NCBI RefSeq assembly: GCF_001039275.2
Contig: NZ_CP030117.1
Location: forward strand, 6,179,001-6,243,000
Origin: Brevibacillus brevis
Lineage (GTDB): Bacteria; Bacillota; Bacilli; Brevibacillales; Brevibacillaceae
Reading direction: 5' to 3'
DNA length: 64,000 nt
The notes under the pieces were generated by a model. It saw only the letters and a list, made by a program, of their open reading frames with translations. It did no database searches and was not told the origin of the DNA. Each line of letters begins with the position of its first letter. Position 1 is the stretch's first letter. Shown here one piece after another: positions 61,799-64,000 of this stretch. The position numbers were made by a program, and so were the translations under genes.

Positions 61799-61864
61799 AT
61801 TCAAAAATGAATCAAAACACCAGAATGATCGATTCATTTTTGAATTAACGATTCATTTTTGAAT
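61799..61864 (-). promoter_or_regulatory. Three activator palindromes upstream of the gabT promoter
   Basis: ATTCAAAAATGAAT (61799-61812) and two copies of ATTCATTTTTGAAT (61832-61845, 61851-61864) are the same 5-4-5 palindrome in alternating orientation. The centres are 33 and 19 bp apart. They lie about 80-140 bp upstream of the expected start, the normal place for an enhancer-binding protein. The last overlaps the stop codon of the regulator gene. Confidence 0.8.
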
Positions 61865-63267
61865 TACCTGGAACGAATCCGATATTTTTGCAGCTTGCGT
61901 ACGACAGAAGGCTGGCTAATGCCGAGAAACTCCGCGATTTCTCCCGTGGTCCGGCAGTGCTCGGATGCATAACGCAGCCATTTTTCCTCTACCTGCTCCA
62001 GTGCTTCGCGAAGCGACATCTTGGAAGTAGCCAGATTCGGCTCCATCGCTGCCTGCTCTTCCCCTGCCAACCTGATTTCCGCGGGCAGATGCTGAGAAGT
62101 GATCACCTCTTCGTCCGCTGTGACCACCATTCTCTCCAAGACGTTCTCCAGCTCGCGCACATTGCCGGGCCACTCATACTGCATCAAGCCATGTGTTGCA
62201 GCAGGGTCCAGACGCTTGTCCATTCCGTATCGTTCATTGAGCGAGCGCACGACGCGCTTCAGGAGAGCGGCGATATCCTCTGGCCGATTTCGCAACGGCG
62301 GGACGTGGATCGGGACAACATTCAGGCGAAAATACAGGTCCTGCCGAAACTTCCCTTCCTTTACCATCTTCTCCAAATCGCGATTGGTGGCGGCAATCAA
62401 ACGAAAATCCACATCGCGGTACTGTGTGCTTCCAACGCGTTGCAACCGTTTTTCTTGAATCACCTTCAACAGCTTTGCCTGCAAGGTCAGCGGCAGTTCC
62501 CCCAGCTCGTCCAAGAGGAGAGTCCCCTGGTTCGCCATCTCGATAATCCCTTGCTTGCCCTGCTTGGCGGCGCCTGTAAACGAACCAGCCTCATAGCCAA
62601 ACAGCTCCGATTCCAGCAAGCCCTCCGGGATCGAGCCACAGTTGATCTCCACGAATTGTCCACCTGCACGACGGCTATTGCGATGAATTTCTTTTGCGAT
62701 CACGTTTTTCCCGACACCCGATTCCCCGAGGATCAGGACAGTCGAATCGACAGCCGCGACTTTCTTGATGAGACGCTCAATGGCTTGCATCGGCTGACTC
62801 ACTGCCACAAAGCCCTCCTGATGCTTTTCGCGCAGCTCCTCAATCTCAGTTTCAAACTGCTTGAGCTGCTCTGTCAGACCTTCGTAGCGCCGTTTCAATT
62901 CCATAATTTCAGTCAGGTCATGGGAATAGCTGATGATCGAATGCATACTGCCATCCTCGTTCCAGACGGGAAATGCCGTCACCATCAGCTTTCGACCGCC
63001 GGGTATTTCCTGCATGATCGTCTGCGGTATCTTGGCATCCATGACTTTTCGCGTGACAGATGGAGAAAAGACCTTCCTTTTTTCCAGCTCGATGACGTTT
63101 TTGCCCAAGAGCTCTTGCTTTCCAATGCCGTATATTTCATAGGACGAATCGCCAACCAGCCGGATATAGCCCTCAGGGTCCGTGATTAGCAAATGATCGC
63201 GAGACGTTTCAACAATAGCTTCCAATACGCGGCTCATCCACTTCTGTGTGCTCTCTTCTCTCTTCAT
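61864..63267 (-). CDS. gabR: Sigma-54-dependent enhancer-binding regulator of the GABA operon
   Basis: 467 residues. PAS sensor domain (about 15-130: LLITDPEGYIRLVGDSSYEI), linker helix, AAA+ ATPase (about 158-385: Walker A GESGVGKN, the sigma-54 contact loop as GSFTGA in place of GAFTGA, Walker B LLLDELGELPL, R-finger region FRQDLYFRLNV) and C-terminal Fis/TyrR-type helix-turn-helix (TGEIAEFLGISQPSVVRKLQ). It is immediately upstream of gabT, whose promoter is sigma-54 type. This matches the sigma-54-linked regulator described for the Bacillus thuringiensis gab cluster, hence the symbol; it is not the MocR-type GabR of B. subtilis. Confidence 0.88.
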   Translation of the reverse strand: MKREESTQKWMSRVLEAIVETSRDHLLITDPEGYIRLVGDSSYEIYGIGKQELLGKNVIELEKRKVFSPSVTRKVMDAKIPQTIMQEIPGGRKLMVTAFPVWNEDGSMHSIISYSHDLTEIMELKRRYEGLTEQLKQFETEIEELREKHQEGFVAVSQPMQAIERLIKKVAAVDSTVLILGESGVGKNVIAKEIHRNSRRAGGQFVEINCGSIPEGLLESELFGYEAGSFTGAAKQGKQGIIEMANQGTLLLDELGELPLTLQAKLLKVIQEKRLQRVGSTQYRDVDFRLIAATNRDLEKMVKEGKFRQDLYFRLNVVPIHVPPLRNRPEDIAALLKRVVRSLNERYGMDKRLDPAATHGLMQYEWPGNVRELENVLERMVVTADEEVITSQHLPAEIRLAGEEQAAMEPNLATSKMSLREALEQVEEKWLRYASEHCRTTGEIAEFLGISQPSVVRKLQKYRIRSR

Positions 63268-63494
63268 TTCTTCGCCGCCTCTCGTTGGTCACGACTATTT
63301 TATATGAGAGGGACACATGTAAAACCTGCAAACATCCCCCTAATGTTCATCTATATACCCATCAATGTACACGTGCCTTCCTTCATTCTAGCAGAAAATG
63401 ATTTTCACAAAAAATTCATATTCAAAATTACAATTTATAACATTAATTCAAATGATTTTATTACATTAACGATAGAAAAAAGGGAGGCGATACC

Positions 63495-63659
63495 ATCATT
63501 AGAATACTCTTAGTTGTTATTCTTGGGCTTTTGGCATTCCGTTTCTTTGATCTTGACATCAACATGGGAATAGACAGAAAGATTACCGTAAGCATTACAG
63601 TCGTTTTGGTTTTTTGGATGACCTATCTTCAATATAAAAATCAAAGGAAAGGCAAATGA
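63495..63659 (+). CDS. 54-residue membrane protein with an apparent ATC start
   Basis: AGGGAGG (63481-63487) is followed seven bases later by ATC ATT AGA, with no ATG, GTG or TTG at a usable position in this frame. The product would be (M)IRILLVVILGLLAFRFF, a short polar segment, KITVSITVVLVFWMTYL and a basic tail, i.e. two transmembrane helices. A terminator lies directly after the TGA. The hydrophobic pattern and ribosome site argue for a real gene, either using a non-canonical start or damaged at its start codon. Function unknown. Confidence 0.5.
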   Translation: MIRILLVVILGLLAFRFFDLDINMGIDRKITVSITVVLVFWMTYLQYKNQRKGK

Positions 63660-63667
63660 ATGAAAAA

Positions 63668-63714
63668 CAAAGAAGCTAGGAGAAACCGTTTCGTTTTATC
63701 CCAGCTTCTTTTTT
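63668..63714 (+). terminator. Rho-independent terminator
   Basis: AAGAAGCT (63670-63677) pairs with AGCTTCTT (63703-63710), with inner GGA/TCC and AAC/GTT pairs, followed by TTTT. Confidence 0.75.
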
Positions 63715-63817
63715 GTCCCTTTGGGTTTAATAAAAACCGCAAGAACAACGACAATGTTTGAAAAATATGTAAAAATAACAGTAACAACAGCCTTGCGAGA
63801 TGGAAAGGATGGTAGGA

Positions 63818-64000
63818 ATGACGCCCACAGTCGGAGACATCTACTGTGTTTTTGTCGAGAAGCTGCAAAAGTACACAGCTTGCCAGGTCACATCGATAAA
63901 AGAGCCTGACACGAGCAAATCCAACCTCATCAGTATCCTCGAGCTGGACTGGAGCAGCGATACACTGCCTGATGAATCAGAGCTGCACCAGATGAAGCCC
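63818..64000 (+). CDS. N-terminus of an unrecognised protein (partial)
   Basis: The last 61 codons of the window are open to the right edge. Three in-frame ATGs occur (63800, 63809, 63818); the last is best placed after GGAAAGG. It reads MTPTVGDIYCVFVEKLQKY, ACQVTSIKEPDTSKS and LISILELDWSSDTLPDE. It has no signal peptide. A small beta-barrel-like start is likely. I cannot name the family from this fragment. Confidence 0.55.
   Translation, partial: MTPTVGDIYCVFVEKLQKYTACQVTSIKEPDTSKSNLISILELDWSSDTLPDESELHQMKP

Noticed and set aside
61888-63189. 433-codon plus-strand ORF
   Set aside because: Antisense shadow of the sigma-54 regulator, whose AAA+ motifs are unmistakable.
63193-63513. 106-codon ORF upstream of the small membrane gene
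   Set aside because: It overlaps the regulator start, has no ribosome site and ends inside the better-supported 54-aa frame.

Overview
The window looks like the chromosome of a spore-former-type Firmicute of the Brevibacillus/Paenibacillaceae group. The evidence is the moderate GC content, strong AGGAGG-type ribosome sites with many GTG/TTG starts, an orphan bacterial nitric oxide synthase, a GlpP antiterminator, an EfeOBU iron operon, LPXTG surface-protein machinery and a sigma-54-driven GABA operon. The genus assignment is an inference from gene content. No rRNA, tRNA, CRISPR array, prophage or intact insertion sequence was seen.

Layout. 1-1806: start of a large Ser/Thr-kinase-type sensor (runs off the left edge), a cupin protein and an MBL-fold hydrolase. 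2008-18347: the most unusual part, a divergent ten-gene cluster. On the minus strand are a secreted VWA protein, a 1129-aa tubulin-like GTPase, a 782-aa protein of unknown fold, a membrane VWA protein, a small unknown protein, a zinc-ribbon TRAFAC-type GTPase and a GAP1-like membrane protein. On the plus strand are a 49-aa membrane peptide, a zinc-ribbon membrane protein and an SH3-ended membrane protein. 18434-28579: a LysE exporter, a YHYH/SH3 secreted protein with an apparent ATA start, a sortase with its giant LPXTG adhesin, a lipase and a secreted GHL10-type glycosidase. 28772-32164: a small secreted protein, an ECF sigma/anti-sigma pair bracketed by two near-identical terminators, and nos.

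32205-40955: an eight-gene minus-strand operon for glycerophosphodiester/glycerol-phosphate use (HAD phosphatase, exported GDPD, ABC importer, sugar-phosphate isomerase-like protein, GlpP). It is preceded by a leader terminator that GlpP could control. 41083-45196: Fur-boxed efeO-efeB-efeU. 45371-49122: a UbiA phosphoribosyltransferase, SMR-like flippase, divergent PAP2 phosphatase and GT-C transferase, a likely route to polyprenyl-phospho-pentose and its use at the cell surface, interrupted by a 166-bp MITE-like element. 49244-50700: OsmC and UppP. 50813-58627: a 200-bp inverted-repeat element and an exopolysaccharide operon (two deacetylase-like proteins, UDP-sugar dehydrogenase, PilZ-fused processive synthase, GH18-like hydrolase). 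58824-63267: GABA catabolism (aldehyde dehydrogenase, transaminase) with a clear -24/-12 promoter, three activator palindromes and the enhancer-binding regulator. 63495-64000: a small membrane protein with an ATC start and the start of an unknown gene.

Themes. Several units concern the cell envelope (sortase/adhesin, polyprenyl-pentose, UppP, exopolysaccharide, ECF sigma). Three promoters share an ECF-like TGT(A/C)AC - 17/18 - CGT(T/A)T pattern: the sigma operon, uppP and the tubulin/VWA operon. This raises a testable link between envelope stress and the tubulin/GTPase system.
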